Positions 43,646-52,422 of a DNA stretch of 64,000 nucleotides are shown piece after piece (the stretch's first letter is position 1; the number at the start of each line of letters is the position of its first letter). The DNA is from Anaerolineae bacterium UTCFX1 (GTDB lineage: Bacteria; Chloroflexota; Anaerolineae; Anaerolineales; Villigracilaceae). The notes below the pieces were generated by a model, which worked only from the letters and a program-made list of their open reading frames with translations, had not been told where the DNA came from and ran no database searches. Location of the stretch: positions 1 through 64,000 of the forward strand of contig MWTB01000022.1 of NCBI GenBank assembly GCA_002050275.1, read 5' to 3'. A program made the translations under genes and the position numbers.

Positions 43646-45484
43646 ATGTTAAAGTTTTTCTTCCGGCTGACGTTCTACTTCATTGTTCTATTGTTGCTCT
43701 CTGCGTGCGCTCGTCCAAGCGCGGAGGTTGAACGTCTAACGCCGTCATCAAGCGAGCCAAGCGAGCCGCCCATCGCCGTTACAGCCGCTTCGACGAACGA
43801 CGGCGAAGCAATCCTGTTTTCGTATGAAGAGGACGGATTCGCCCATCTCTTCGCCTACATTCCCGGGCAAATGCCCATTACGCGACTAACCGCCGGCAAC
43901 TGGGACGACATCGCCCCTGCCGCCAGCCCGGACGGAAAATCCATCGCTTTCGCATCCAACCGCGACGGATTCTGGGACCTTTACCAAATGGACTTTTCCA
44001 GCGGCGACGTAACCCGACTGACCCATTCGCCCGAATACGAAGGCGCGCCCAGTTGGTCGCCGGATGGAACCTTCCTCGCCTATGAAGCCTACCGCGACGA
44101 TAATCTCGATATTTTGATTGGTCCCGCCGACAATCCCTTGCAAGACGCCATCTACTTGACCCATTCTCCCGTCTCCGACCACTCTCCCGCATGGGCGCCC
44201 GGCGGGCGGCAGATCGCATTTATCTCGGAAGGCGAGGTCATTCTCGCAGACTTAGACGAATCAGACGAAGAACGCTTCTCTAACATCAGCGTTACCGAAA
44301 GAGCGGCGGAATCGCATCCGGTCTGGTCGCCAGATGGGACGAAGCTTGCGTGGGCGTCTACAAGCCAAAGCGTGGGACGCAGCGGAATTTACATTTGGGA
44401 TGCGACGCGCATCGCTCCAGCGGTTTGGTTGGGCGACGGCAATTATCCTGCGTGGAATACGACCGGCGAACAAATCATCACTACGTTTGATGCGCCGAAT
44501 GAAACCTTCATCGTCACATATTCGTTGGACGGCAAATCGTTACAACCTTTCGTTCCATTTCCAGCCGCCCTGCGCGGGTTGGTTTGGGCGACGCTAGACC
44601 TTTCAATTCCGTTGGCGGCGACGTTTCAAAAAGCCGCGCAAATAACCCCCGCCCCCTTGTGGACGATGATCGTCAACTCGACCTCAAACGGATTAGCGGA
44701 GCGATACTCGCTCGCAAAATTGGAAAACGTACAAGCGCCGTACCCGCAATTGCACGATCGCGCCGACGAAGCGTTCAACGCGTTGCGCCAACGCGTCATC
44801 GAACAAGCCGGCTGGGATGCCCTAGCTAGTTTAGAGAACGCCTTCGTGCCGATCACAGCCTCGCTCGACCCGGGTTTTGAGGAAGATTGGATGTACGCCG
44901 GGCGCGCATTCGCGCTCAACTCGTTGATGACTAACGCCGGCTGGATGGTCGCTGCGCGCGAAGATTTCGGCGCGCAAACTTATTGGCGACTGTACATCCG
45001 CGCGCAATTACAAGACGGTTCGTTCGGCGAACCGCTGCGCGTTGTGCCATGGGATCTTTCAGCCCGTTACAACCTCGACCCGAAGATTTACGAACAAGGC
45101 GGCTCCTATAGCGCAACGCCCGGCGGTTACTGGGTGGACATAACCGCGCTAGCGCGCCAATACGGTTGGGAACGAGTTCCCGCGCTGCCTAACTGGCGCA
45201 CCTTCTTTCGCGGGGCGCGCTTCACCGAATTTGCCTTCACCGAAGGGCTCGACTTTTATACCGCGATGCTGCAACTCTATCCGCCGGATATTTTGATCAC
45301 GCCGACGCGCTTGCTGCCGCCCACACTCACCGCTACGGTCACATACACCCCCACGCCGACCGCTACCAACACGCGCACGCCGCGCCCGACCGTAACCCCT
45401 TCGCTGACGCGCACGCCGACAAGTTCAGCGGTTCCGTCGGGTACGCCAATTCCCACGGATACGCCGCCGACGATCGTGCCATGA
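43646..45484 (+). CDS. PD40 beta-propeller lipoprotein with Thr/Pro-rich tail
   Basis: The 612-residue product has a signal peptide and lipobox (IVLLLLSACA), PD40 repeats over residues ~50-310 (SPDGKSIAFASNRDGFWDLY, SPDGTFLAYEAYRDDNLDI, SPDGTKLAWASTSQ), and a second region of ~230 residues (ASLENAFVPITASLDPGFEEDWMYAGRAFALN) that I do not recognise. A Thr/Pro-rich tail (residues ~565-612) may be a spacer. It lacks catalytic motifs. Its stop overlaps the ATG of the M23 gene, so the two are translated together and may act on the cell surface as a pair. Confidence 0.8.
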   Translation: MLKFFFRLTFYFIVLLLLSACARPSAEVERLTPSSSEPSEPPIAVTAASTNDGEAILFSYEEDGFAHLFAYIPGQMPITRLTAGNWDDIAPAASPDGKSIAFASNRDGFWDLYQMDFSSGDVTRLTHSPEYEGAPSWSPDGTFLAYEAYRDDNLDILIGPADNPLQDAIYLTHSPVSDHSPAWAPGGRQIAFISEGEVILADLDESDEERFSNISVTERAAESHPVWSPDGTKLAWASTSQSVGRSGIYIWDATRIAPAVWLGDGNYPAWNTTGEQIITTFDAPNETFIVTYSLDGKSLQPFVPFPAALRGLVWATLDLSIPLAATFQKAAQITPAPLWTMIVNSTSNGLAERYSLAKLENVQAPYPQLHDRADEAFNALRQRVIEQAGWDALASLENAFVPITASLDPGFEEDWMYAGRAFALNSLMTNAGWMVAAREDFGAQTYWRLYIRAQLQDGSFGEPLRVVPWDLSARYNLDPKIYEQGGSYSATPGGYWVDITALARQYGWERVPALPNWRTFFRGARFTEFAFTEGLDFYTAMLQLYPPDILITPTRLLPPTLTATVTYTPTPTATNTRTPRPTVTPSLTRTPTSSAVPSGTPIPTDTPPTIVP

Positions 45485-46665
45485 AGAAAAGAATATCATG
45501 TCGTTGCGAGGAGGGCGCCAGCCCGGCGAAGCAATCTCCATCAACATGGTGGAGATTGCTTCGTCAGCCCTTCGGGTTCCCTCGCAACGACATCATAGTT
45601 TCTATCTTATTGATTTCACTCCTCGTCGCCTGCACGCCTGCAACATCAAGCGAGTCAAGCCCAGTTCCAACGGCGGTGATCGCCGGGGAGGCGAATCCGT
45701 TACCCGTCGAAATTGAAGCGGCTCCGCGCCCAACCATCGAACCGTTTCGCTTCGTCCTGCCGACGCCAGGCGCCGAGCCAGTTTCCAACTGGCGTCCGCC
45801 CCTGTATCCGCTTCCCTGGGCAGTTTCGCCGTACGATCATTTCTACTTCGCCCGCCCAATCGCCGCCGACAACGTCAACTGGCCCCTTGCAGAATATCGC
45901 TACGGGGGCGTGTACTTCGCGCCGAACATTGTGCATACCGGCGTAGATATTGACGCGATAGAAGGCGCGACCGTTCTCGCCGCCGGGGCAGGAACGGTCG
46001 TCTCTGCTGGCTGGGGATTGTTCAGCGGTTCCGACAATAACATTTCGGACCCTTATGGCATCGCCGTCGTTCTACGGCATGATTTCGGTTACAAGGGGAA
46101 AACGCTATACACTATTTACGCTCATATGAGCGAAGTAAAAGTTGTAAAGGGTCAGCGTATGAAACTAGGCGATACGCTCGGTCTAGTCGGCTCGACCGGC
46201 GCAACGACAGGACCGCATTTGCATTTCGAAGTGCGCTTGGGCGGCAACTCATTCTACGACACCTATAACCCCGAACTATGGATGGCGCCGCCGCAAGGTT
46301 GGGGTGTGCTGGCAGGACGCATCAGCGGAGAAAAAGGCGAATTGCTATACGAACATTCAGTGGAAACGCGACCGCTCCCATCCGAAGTTCCCTTGCGGCG
46401 CGTTTACACATACGCCAAAGAAGCGGTTAACTCCGATCCGTACTATCAAGAGAATCTCGTATTAAGCGACCTGCCCGCTGGCATTTACAAGGTCACCATG
46501 AAATATAACGATAAAACCGTTCAAACTTTTGTCGAAATCTTTCCGGGGCAAATCACATATTTCACGTTCACAGACAAGAACGGATTCCAGATCGTCCCGC
46601 CGCCCGCGCCGACGTTGAATTTTCTACCGGGGACGGCGACGGCTACACTGACGCCCACGCCGTAA
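45481..46665 (+). CDS. M23-family metallopeptidase, lipoprotein
   Basis: The 394-residue product has a lipobox (LLVAC, residue ~52) and a LytM domain with the zinc motifs VHTGVDIDA (H-x3-D) and HLHFEVR (HxH). Intervening GSTGATTGPH is typical of active members. M23 enzymes cut peptide cross-links of peptidoglycan; inactive ones activate amidases. Both motifs are intact, so it may be active. Residues 7-37 before the hydrophobic core are encoded by a palindromic repeat. The C-terminal ~120 residues (YKVTMKYNDKTVQTFVEIFPGQ) form an Ig-like region and a Thr/Pro tail. Confidence 0.88.
   Translation: MKKRISCRCEEGASPAKQSPSTWWRLLRQPFGFPRNDIIVSILLISLLVACTPATSSESSPVPTAVIAGEANPLPVEIEAAPRPTIEPFRFVLPTPGAEPVSNWRPPLYPLPWAVSPYDHFYFARPIAADNVNWPLAEYRYGGVYFAPNIVHTGVDIDAIEGATVLAAGAGTVVSAGWGLFSGSDNNISDPYGIAVVLRHDFGYKGKTLYTIYAHMSEVKVVKGQRMKLGDTLGLVGSTGATTGPHLHFEVRLGGNSFYDTYNPELWMAPPQGWGVLAGRISGEKGELLYEHSVETRPLPSEVPLRRVYTYAKEAVNSDPYYQENLVLSDLPAGIYKVTMKYNDKTVQTFVEIFPGQITYFTFTDKNGFQIVPPPAPTLNFLPGTATATLTPTP
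45500..45591. repeat. Palindromic repeat, GTCGTTGCGAG family, inside an M23 lipoprotein signal peptide
   Basis: The 92-bp element has ends GTCGTTGCGAGG and CCTCGCAACGAC and an inner palindrome GAAGCAATCTCCA / TGGAGATTGCTTC. It is entirely coding. The copy at 763-813 has the same ends and one half of the inner palindrome. Confidence 0.88.
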
Positions 46666-46680
46666 CTTGAAACTTATCCC

Positions 46681-46708
46681 TTGACGGGCAGAACATCTGT
46701 GCTATACT
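46681..46708 (+). promoter_or_regulatory. recA promoter with LexA-like site in the spacer
   Basis: TTGACG and TATACT are 16 bases apart. AGAACATCTGTGCT (46690-46703) fills the spacer and resembles the GAAC-N4-GTTC SOS box with one change, so LexA could block RNA polymerase directly. Confidence 0.6.
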
Positions 46709-46756
46709 CTCGGTTATACATAACCTCGACGTTTACGCTCATACCGGAGAATTCCT

Positions 46757-47860
46757 ATGCCCCCACGAAAATCAAAAGCCGCCGCTCAAGAACCGCCGAC
46801 GAATCGCAACGCCGACGGAGCCAAACAAGCCGTCCTCGATAAAGCCATCGGCGACATCCTCAAACGCTACGGCGACGGCTCCATCATCCGCCTCGGCGAA
46901 GCGCATTTCATGCAGACTGAAACCTTCCCGACCGGCTCACTCTCGCTCGATATTGCACTCGGCGTCGGCGGCATCCCACGCGGGCGCGTCATCGAAATCT
47001 ACGGACCTGAATCCTCCGGCAAGACCACGATCTGCCAACACATCGTCGCCGAAGCGCAAAAGATGGGCGGCGTGGCGGCATTCATTGATATGGAACACGC
47101 GCTCGATCCCGTCTACGCCGCGCGCGTCGGCGTGGACATTGACAACCTCTACGTCTCGCAGCCCGATACCGGCGAACAAGCGCTCGAAACCGCCGAAACT
47201 CTCGTCCGCTCTGGCGCGGTGGACGTGGTCGTCATCGACTCGGTCGCCGCGCTCGTGCCGCGCTCCGAAATCGAAGGCGATATGGGCGACGCTACGATGG
47301 GCGTGCAAGCCCGCCTCATGTCGCAGGCGCTTCGCAAGTTGAGCGGCGCGATCAATCAGACCAAGACCGCCGTCATCTTCACCAACCAGCTGCGCCAAAA
47401 GATCGGCGTAATGTTCGGCAACCCCGAAACCACCACCGGCGGTCAGGCGCTCAAGTTCTATGCCTCCGTGCGCCTCGACGTGCGCCGCATCCAAGCCATC
47501 AAAGTCGGCGACGAGGTGATCGGCAACCGTACGCGCGTCAAAGTGGTCAAGAACAAAGTCGCGCCGCCGTTCCGCACCGCCGAGTTCGACATCATGTTCA
47601 ACGAAGGCATCTCGAAGAGCGGCGACGTCCTCGATCTAGCGACCAAATTCGAGATCGTCCAGAAGCGCGGCGCGTTCTATTCTTATGGCGACCAGCGCAT
47701 TGGGCAAGGACGCGAAAATGCAAAGGACTTCCTGCGCGCCAACCCCGACCTCATGGCTGAAATAGACGCGATCATCCGCCAAAAGGCTCTCAGCGGTGAA
47801 ATCGCCCTGCCGCTTGAGATCGGCGGCGACGATGGCAGCGGGAGTTCGGACGAAGAATAA
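46757..47860 (+). CDS. recA: Recombinase RecA
   Basis: RecA forms filaments on single-stranded DNA, drives strand exchange and triggers the SOS response. The 367-residue protein has Walker [10 protein letters not shown] (~87), Walker [14 protein letters not shown] (~160), the L2 loop [20 protein letters not shown] and C-terminal [22 protein letters not shown]. An extra basic N-terminal stretch ([18 protein letters not shown]) precedes the usual start. GGAG lies eight bases before the ATG. The gene has its own promoter and terminator; recX and lexA are not adjacent. Confidence 0.98.
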   Translation: MPPRKSKAAAQEPPTNRNADGAKQAVLDKAIGDILKRYGDGSIIRLGEAHFMQTETFPTGSLSLDIALGVGGIPRGRVIEIYGPESSGKTTICQHIVAEAQKMGGVAAFIDMEHALDPVYAARVGVDIDNLYVSQPDTGEQALETAETLVRSGAVDVVVIDSVAALVPRSEIEGDMGDATMGVQARLMSQALRKLSGAINQTKTAVIFTNQLRQKIGVMFGNPETTTGGQALKFYASVRLDVRRIQAIKVGDEVIGNRTRVKVVKNKVAPPFRTAEFDIMFNEGISKSGDVLDLATKFEIVQKRGAFYSYGDQRIGQGRENAKDFLRANPDLMAEIDAIIRQKALSGEIALPLEIGGDDGSGSSDEE

Positions 47861-47869
47861 ACCCTCGTA

Positions 47870-47897
47870 GGGCGGACTTATATGTCCGCCCTTTTTT
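47870..47897 (+). terminator. recA intrinsic terminator
   Basis: GGGCGGAC / GTCCGCCC arms around TTATAT are followed by six T residues, ten bases after the recA stop. The same word is also a widespread type of palindrome, so it may have originated as a repeat. Confidence 0.88.
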
Positions 47898-47900
47898 CTT

Positions 47901-48479
47901 ATGCTAATCCTTCGACTTCGTTCAGGGCGCTTTTTTCTCAGTCAACGCCTAATTCTCCTTATCGCAATCTTTCTCCTATCAGCCTGCGCTTCTGCCGCTG
48001 CGCCCACGCCGTTCATCCCGCCGACCGCGCCAGTTGCGCTCATCCAACCAACCTTCATCATCAACCCGACTGAAAACACAGTCGTTCATCAATCAGCGCC
48101 GCTGGCGACGCTCCCCCCCACCGAAAGCGCCGCTGAGAACTGCGTCAACAACCTGACCTTTGCCGAAGACCTCACCGTCTCAGATTATTCCTATATTGCC
48201 TACGGCGCAAGCATAGACAAGCGCTGGCTCGTCCAAAACAGCGGAACCTGCAATTGGGGCGAGACCTATCGTTTACGGCATATCGGCGGCGCGGCTCTCG
48301 GCGCGCCCGAAGAGATCATGCTCTACCCGGCAAAATCGGGCGCGCAAGCCGTCGTTCAAATCTTCTTTACCGCGCCCTTCGCCGACGGCGAATACGTCTC
48401 CGCCTGGCAGGCGTTCGACTCTTACGGCTTCGCGTTCGGCGACCCGCTCTTTCTTCGGATCGAAGTTGCCGCGCCATAG
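47901..48479 (+). CDS. Lipoprotein with NBR1-Ig-like domain
   Basis: The 192-residue product has a signal peptide with lipobox LLSACA, a Thr/Pro-rich linker and one NBR1-Ig-like domain: DKRWLVQNSGTCNWGETYRLRH, then GEYVSAWQAFDSYGFAFG. Such domains occur repeatedly in Chloroflexi surface proteins and probably bind proteins or glycans. The first ~14 codons (LRLRSGRFFLSQ) overlap a CTTCGACTTCGTTCAGGGCG word that looks like a dispersed repeat, so the true start may be different. Confidence 0.82.
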   Translation: MLILRLRSGRFFLSQRLILLIAIFLLSACASAAAPTPFIPPTAPVALIQPTFIINPTENTVVHQSAPLATLPPTESAAENCVNNLTFAEDLTVSDYSYIAYGASIDKRWLVQNSGTCNWGETYRLRHIGGAALGAPEEIMLYPAKSGAQAVVQIFFTAPFADGEYVSAWQAFDSYGFAFGDPLFLRIEVAAP

Positions 48480-48531
48480 CCCAAGTTTCGCTGATTCACG
48501 GGATTCGTTTAAGAATTCGCGGCAAAAGATT

Positions 48532-48562
48532 TTGACCCGTGCAAGTCGTAAGCAAGTATAAT
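48532..48562 (+). promoter_or_regulatory. Promoter for a probably leaderless SRPBCC transcript
   Basis: TTGACC (48532-48537) and TATAAT (48557-48562) are 19 bases apart. The ATG starts six bases after the -10, so transcription would begin at or beside the start codon. Confidence 0.55.
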
Positions 48563-48568
48563 CACATC

Positions 48569-49018
48569 ATGAAACAGGGAACCTTCGAAAAAGAGATCTT
48601 CATCAAAGCAGATGCGAAAACCGTCTTCGCCATCGTCTCGGAATTCAGCCAACATCACAAAGTTCACCCGCTCATTCAGAAAGTGGAACGCGTCGCCGAT
48701 GCGCCTCCAGGCGTTAAACGCTACTTGATCACCGACAGCCTGCAATGGGGACCGTTCAAATTCAAGATCAAATATCGAGCCGATATCGTTTCCATGACCG
48801 AAGATACAGTTCACACCGAAGCGTATCAAGCGCCGCAGACCTACATCTCAAACGCAACGACCGTAACACCCCAAGCGGACGGCGTGCGCCTACATGAAAC
48901 CGTCACGCTCAAAGCGCCGAATCTCTTATTCGGCTACGCCTTCCAACAAGCGGAAATTGCGCATGAAGAAATGCTGAAACGCATCAAAGCCTTCGCCGAA
49001 CAAAGCGGAAAATCGTAA
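48569..49018 (+). CDS. SRPBCC-superfamily protein
   Basis: The 149-residue protein has the START-like helix-grip plan: FEKEIFIKADAKTVFAIVSEFSQHHKVHP at the start, then WGPFKFKIKYRADIV, GVRLHETVTLKAPN and a long C-terminal helix (AEIAHEEMLKRIKAFAEQ). These domains bind hydrophobic ligands; the ligand here is unknown. The ATG at 48569 is preferred because a promoter -10 box lies six bases before it. No operon partner is apparent. Confidence 0.8.
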   Translation: MKQGTFEKEIFIKADAKTVFAIVSEFSQHHKVHPLIQKVERVADAPPGVKRYLITDSLQWGPFKFKIKYRADIVSMTEDTVHTEAYQAPQTYISNATTVTPQADGVRLHETVTLKAPNLLFGYAFQQAEIAHEEMLKRIKAFAEQSGKS

Positions 49019-49165
49019 CGTCGCATTAATCTCAAACATAAAAAATCCTGATAGAATCAAAGCGGAAAAGTTCTCGCGAGCTTTTTCAGACTCATTCCGC
49101 AGCGCCGACTCGATGAAACGTCCTTTTGGGCAATAGCCAGCGCCGCCAAAGGACGCTATCTTTCC

Positions 49166-50356
49166 ATGCACTACAACCTCCCTCTATTCTGGCGCACGTT
49201 CTACCGTTCGTTCTTTGCCTCGAAAAACACACCCGCCCCGCTCAACCGAAGACGCATCATTTTTCTCATCATCTTTTACGCGGTTTGGCCCCTCGGCTCA
49301 TTATTTCATTGGTTCTGTTTCTGGCTCGACGATATCCTCTACCCCGCACATAAAACACAGCCTGTCGAAAAACCGCTCTTCATCATCGGCAACCTGCGGA
49401 GCGGCTCCACATTCCTCCACCGCTTGCTCTCGCGCGATTCGACTTTCACCAGCCTCACCACATGGGACATTTACCTGACTCCCTCCGTCGTGCAAAAGAA
49501 ATTCACGCAATTCGTCTCGCGCCTCGATAAAAAACTAGGCGGGCATCTTCATCGTTTACTCTACGCATTCGACCGCCGCACGCTCGGGCAATTCAAGATC
49601 CATCCCATCTCGTTCTTCCAACCCGAAGAAGACGAAAACATCCTCATGCACGCCTGGGACTCGTTCTGGGGCACGTTCCTCTTCCCCTTCATGGACGAGT
49701 TCCCCAACTACCAGCATTTCGACGAAGCGCTTCCACCCGCGCATAAACGCAAGATCATGGCGTTTTACAAATCCATGTTACAGCGGCACATGTACGCGAC
49801 GGGGAAAAAATATTACGCGGCAAAAGCCCCCGCCTTCAGCGCCAAGATCGAGAGCCTCGTCGAGTTCTTCCCCGACGCGCGCATCATCTGCCTTGTCCGC
49901 AACCCGCTCGACATGCTCCCCTCCACCGTCTCGTGGATTCACTACTCGCGCGCCGTATTCACGGGTCCGCATGAAAAATATATTTATCTGGATGAAATCC
50001 TCGACCTGACGCAATACTGGTATCGTCACCCGCTTCAATTCCTCGACGCGCATCCTTCGCCCCGCTACCTGATTCTCAACTACGACGACCTGATCCAACG
50101 CCCCGAGCAAGTCATCCGCGGATTTTACGAGCAGTTCGGCTACCCCGACAGACCCGGACTGGACAAGATCGTGGACGAAGCCGTGAAAGAGACGCTCGCC
50201 TTCCGCAGCGACCACGCCTACTCATACGAAGAGATGGGCTTCACCCGCGAACAGATCGTTGAACTCTATGCCGATATCTTTGAACGCTTCGGCTTCGATA
50301 AACGCGAGCACGAAACTGCAGGGGTTAGAGAAAAACAGATTATTGAATTGGATTAG
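49166..50356 (+). CDS. Sulfotransferase-family protein
   Basis: The 396-residue protein has the PAPS-binding motifs of sulfotransferases: FIIGNLRSGSTFLHRLL near residue 74 (5'-phosphosulfate loop) and RIICLVRNPLDMLPSTVSWIHY near residue 238 (3'-phosphate loop). One N-terminal helix (IIFLIIFYAVWPLGSLFHWFCFW) anchors it to the membrane. The acceptor is unknown. Its stop codon overlaps by three bases the stop of the convergent Cys-rich gene, where the tandem cassette array ends. Confidence 0.88.
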   Translation: MHYNLPLFWRTFYRSFFASKNTPAPLNRRRIIFLIIFYAVWPLGSLFHWFCFWLDDILYPAHKTQPVEKPLFIIGNLRSGSTFLHRLLSRDSTFTSLTTWDIYLTPSVVQKKFTQFVSRLDKKLGGHLHRLLYAFDRRTLGQFKIHPISFFQPEEDENILMHAWDSFWGTFLFPFMDEFPNYQHFDEALPPAHKRKIMAFYKSMLQRHMYATGKKYYAAKAPAFSAKIESLVEFFPDARIICLVRNPLDMLPSTVSWIHYSRAVFTGPHEKYIYLDEILDLTQYWYRHPLQFLDAHPSPRYLILNYDDLIQRPEQVIRGFYEQFGYPDRPGLDKIVDEAVKETLAFRSDHAYSYEEMGFTREQIVELYADIFERFGFDKREHETAGVREKQIIELD

Positions 50357-51135
50357 CCCCAGCTACAAAAGTTCTCTGCCGAGGTGTTGCACTTGATATT
50401 GCAGTTACTTACATACCCCTGCGTCTCACACTGAGTCTTGTCTGTCAGGGTCTTACAGTTGATATTGTTGAGCGAGGTGTCGCAGGTTTGGCCCCCTAAT
50501 GGTTGGCAAGTCCCTCCAGTAGAACCACACTCAATATCATTTGAACACTGCGCATTACTTATAGAACATCTCATCATGCTCGTCCATCCACCACAGGCAA
50601 TACTCCCACCACAGCTCTGCGCATGCGCCCGCTTGATCAGGCTCCATGCGTCCACTTGTCGTCCTTGCTTCACGCTCACAACCTCCCCAGGTAGCCACTT
50701 CTCTCGCGCTATCTGCATATCTGCTCTCTGGTAACAATCATCCGGCTGTGGATTGCCCTCCTGCAGAGCGAGGCACAAGTACATATAGAGGTCTCTCGTA
50801 TAGTCGTACTCCCTCACCCCCATCTTGTACTGTACACGCATTATGAGATCACTCTGCTCCTTGACTGCCGAGACGCTCTGCAAGACCTCACCTCCCTTAC
50901 CCGTCACTCGGTATCCTGTCTGAGGAGGATCCACTAGCTCTATCCTGATCGCTTGATAAGCCTTGTTATATCCGTTCGCAAGTAAGTACCAGTTCACCCT
51001 CGCCGTATTCACCGTGTATGCATAGCCCTGAACACTCGAGGAGGTGGAAACAGGCGTCAAAGAAGCAAGTGCAACAACGCACCCCACCGCGACAAATAGC
51101 AAAGTAACAAACAACCCAACAAGTCTTGTCCTCAC
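50353..51135 (-). CDS. Cassette protein B1: membrane-anchored Cys-rich protein of unknown function
   Basis: I do not recognise this family. The 260-residue product has an N-terminal hydrophobic segment (LVGLFVTLLFVAVGCVVALASL), a region of ~130 residues (YLLANGYNKAYQAIRIELVD, EYDYTRDLYMYLCLAL, REKWLPGEVVSVKQGRQVDAW) and a C-terminal part with twelve cysteines after residue ~175. It is nearly identical to B3 at 53945 except for one segment (TSMMRCSISNAQCSNDIECG). It lacks the last ~8 codons of B3 and ends exactly at the sulfotransferase stop. A GTG start follows a conserved TAGGGTGGGAG leader. It lies 62 bases after lipoprotein A1. Confidence 0.85.
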   Translation of the reverse strand: MRTRLVGLFVTLLFVAVGCVVALASLTPVSTSSSVQGYAYTVNTARVNWYLLANGYNKAYQAIRIELVDPPQTGYRVTGKGGEVLQSVSAVKEQSDLIMRVQYKMGVREYDYTRDLYMYLCLALQEGNPQPDDCYQRADMQIAREKWLPGEVVSVKQGRQVDAWSLIKRAHAQSCGGSIACGGWTSMMRCSISNAQCSNDIECGSTGGTCQPLGGQTCDTSLNNINCKTLTDKTQCETQGYVSNCNIKCNTSAENFCSWG

Positions 51136-51197
51136 TCTCCCACCCTATCACAAATCACACTAAGCAATCAACCACGCCAAAAACTCAAGATAGTCGC

Positions 51198-52214
51198 CTA
51201 GTCCTCGATCCATACTGGCATTTGAGCATTGTGATTACCTGCCTCATACGCAGTTAACCATTCATTTGCTAGTGCAAATATCTCTGTGGATTGATCTCGG
51301 TATTTAGATTCTAATCGACCCTCATCGACACATGAAGTTCTCATCACTTCACTAGCCAAGCAACTGTTTGAATGTATGCCGATAATAGCAGTTCCTGAGG
51401 AAAGTACATACCCCATGTCCAGTTTACGGAGGTAGGGCTTTTTCTTATAAAGCTCATTTTTCGGATCCATTATCCGATCAATTAAGTATTCTAGATCATT
51501 CCTAGCAATCCACACCATCCCATTTTCATCCACATAAAACAGTCCAGAGCCGTAGCTATCCAGCTTGGTCGGCAACTCTTTGTATTTATTATCCGATATA
51601 ACTTTGACATAACCTGATAGTGGATTGACCATCGCCTTTTTATCAAAGAATCCCGTCTCAGGGTTGTACTGGGGGATCTCAAATCCGCCCCGCCCCTGTT
51701 TGAGTAGCTCCACATACTGCTCGAGCGTTATGTCGCGGTCCGCGGAGTTGCCGTACTCCCTGTAGTGGATCCACATGTACTTGATGTGTTGCTCAGCGTA
51801 CGCATTCCACGCCTCCTGTGTCGCCCCGATACCCTTGATGTGGTACTTGCCGTAGGCGATGCCACGCTCGGGAACTACCCCAATAGGCATTTTTACGCCT
51901 GGATATGGTTCAGCCCAGTGTATTACAAAGTATTCGGTAGCAAATTTTAGGTCGTACTCTGGGTTCTTGAGCTCCTCGGGGATGACTATTCCCTCCGCCT
52001 TGAGTTTCTCCCCGATGTTGGGGTCTATCACGCCGTATTCTGGCAGAGCTGGTTCAGGCGTGTACGTTGAAGTTGGAATAGATGTTGGCGCAGAGGTTGG
52101 CGTCGCGGTCAAGGCTTCCGAAGTCTGAGGGATAACCGTCGCCTGTTGCGTCGGCGCGGCGCAGGAAGTTAGAAGAATCGCGGCAAGGAATAGGAATATT
52201 GATTTGCTTCGCAT
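51198..52214 (-). CDS. Cassette protein A1: lipoprotein of unknown function
   Basis: I do not recognise this family. The ~338-residue product has a signal peptide with lipobox ILLTSCAA, a Thr/Ser/Pro linker and a soluble domain starting YGVIDPNIGEKLKAEGIVIP. Shared segments with A2 and A3 are GIAYGKYHIKGIGATQ, YMWIHYREYG, TLEQYVELLKQGRGGFEIPQ and LSGYVKVISDN. Its ligand-facing part (EYDLKFATEYFVIHWAEPYP) differs from the other two. The ATG at 52214 has GGAG eight bases upstream. The leader is almost identical to that of A2, so it may have its own promoter. Confidence 0.85.
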   Translation of the reverse strand: MRSKSIFLFLAAILLTSCAAPTQQATVIPQTSEALTATPTSAPTSIPTSTYTPEPALPEYGVIDPNIGEKLKAEGIVIPEELKNPEYDLKFATEYFVIHWAEPYPGVKMPIGVVPERGIAYGKYHIKGIGATQEAWNAYAEQHIKYMWIHYREYGNSADRDITLEQYVELLKQGRGGFEIPQYNPETGFFDKKAMVNPLSGYVKVISDNKYKELPTKLDSYGSGLFYVDENGMVWIARNDLEYLIDRIMDPKNELYKKKPYLRKLDMGYVLSSGTAIIGIHSNSCLASEVMRTSCVDEGRLESKYRDQSTEIFALANEWLTAYEAGNHNAQMPVWIED

Positions 52215-52422
52215 AATGTTCTCCATCAACAACGATTTTACCCGCGTTGTGCAAAAATGAAGATCGTCTACGAATATGCACGAATAAACGAATTAGCGTG
52301 CCGACATTCGCCGAAGGTTCATGGACTCATTCGTGGATGGCTCGCTGTCGAGTCAAAATTCAGCGGTTGAATTCTAGTTTATTCGTTAGTATAATTTTTC
52401 GTACCAGTTCGTACCGCAAGAT

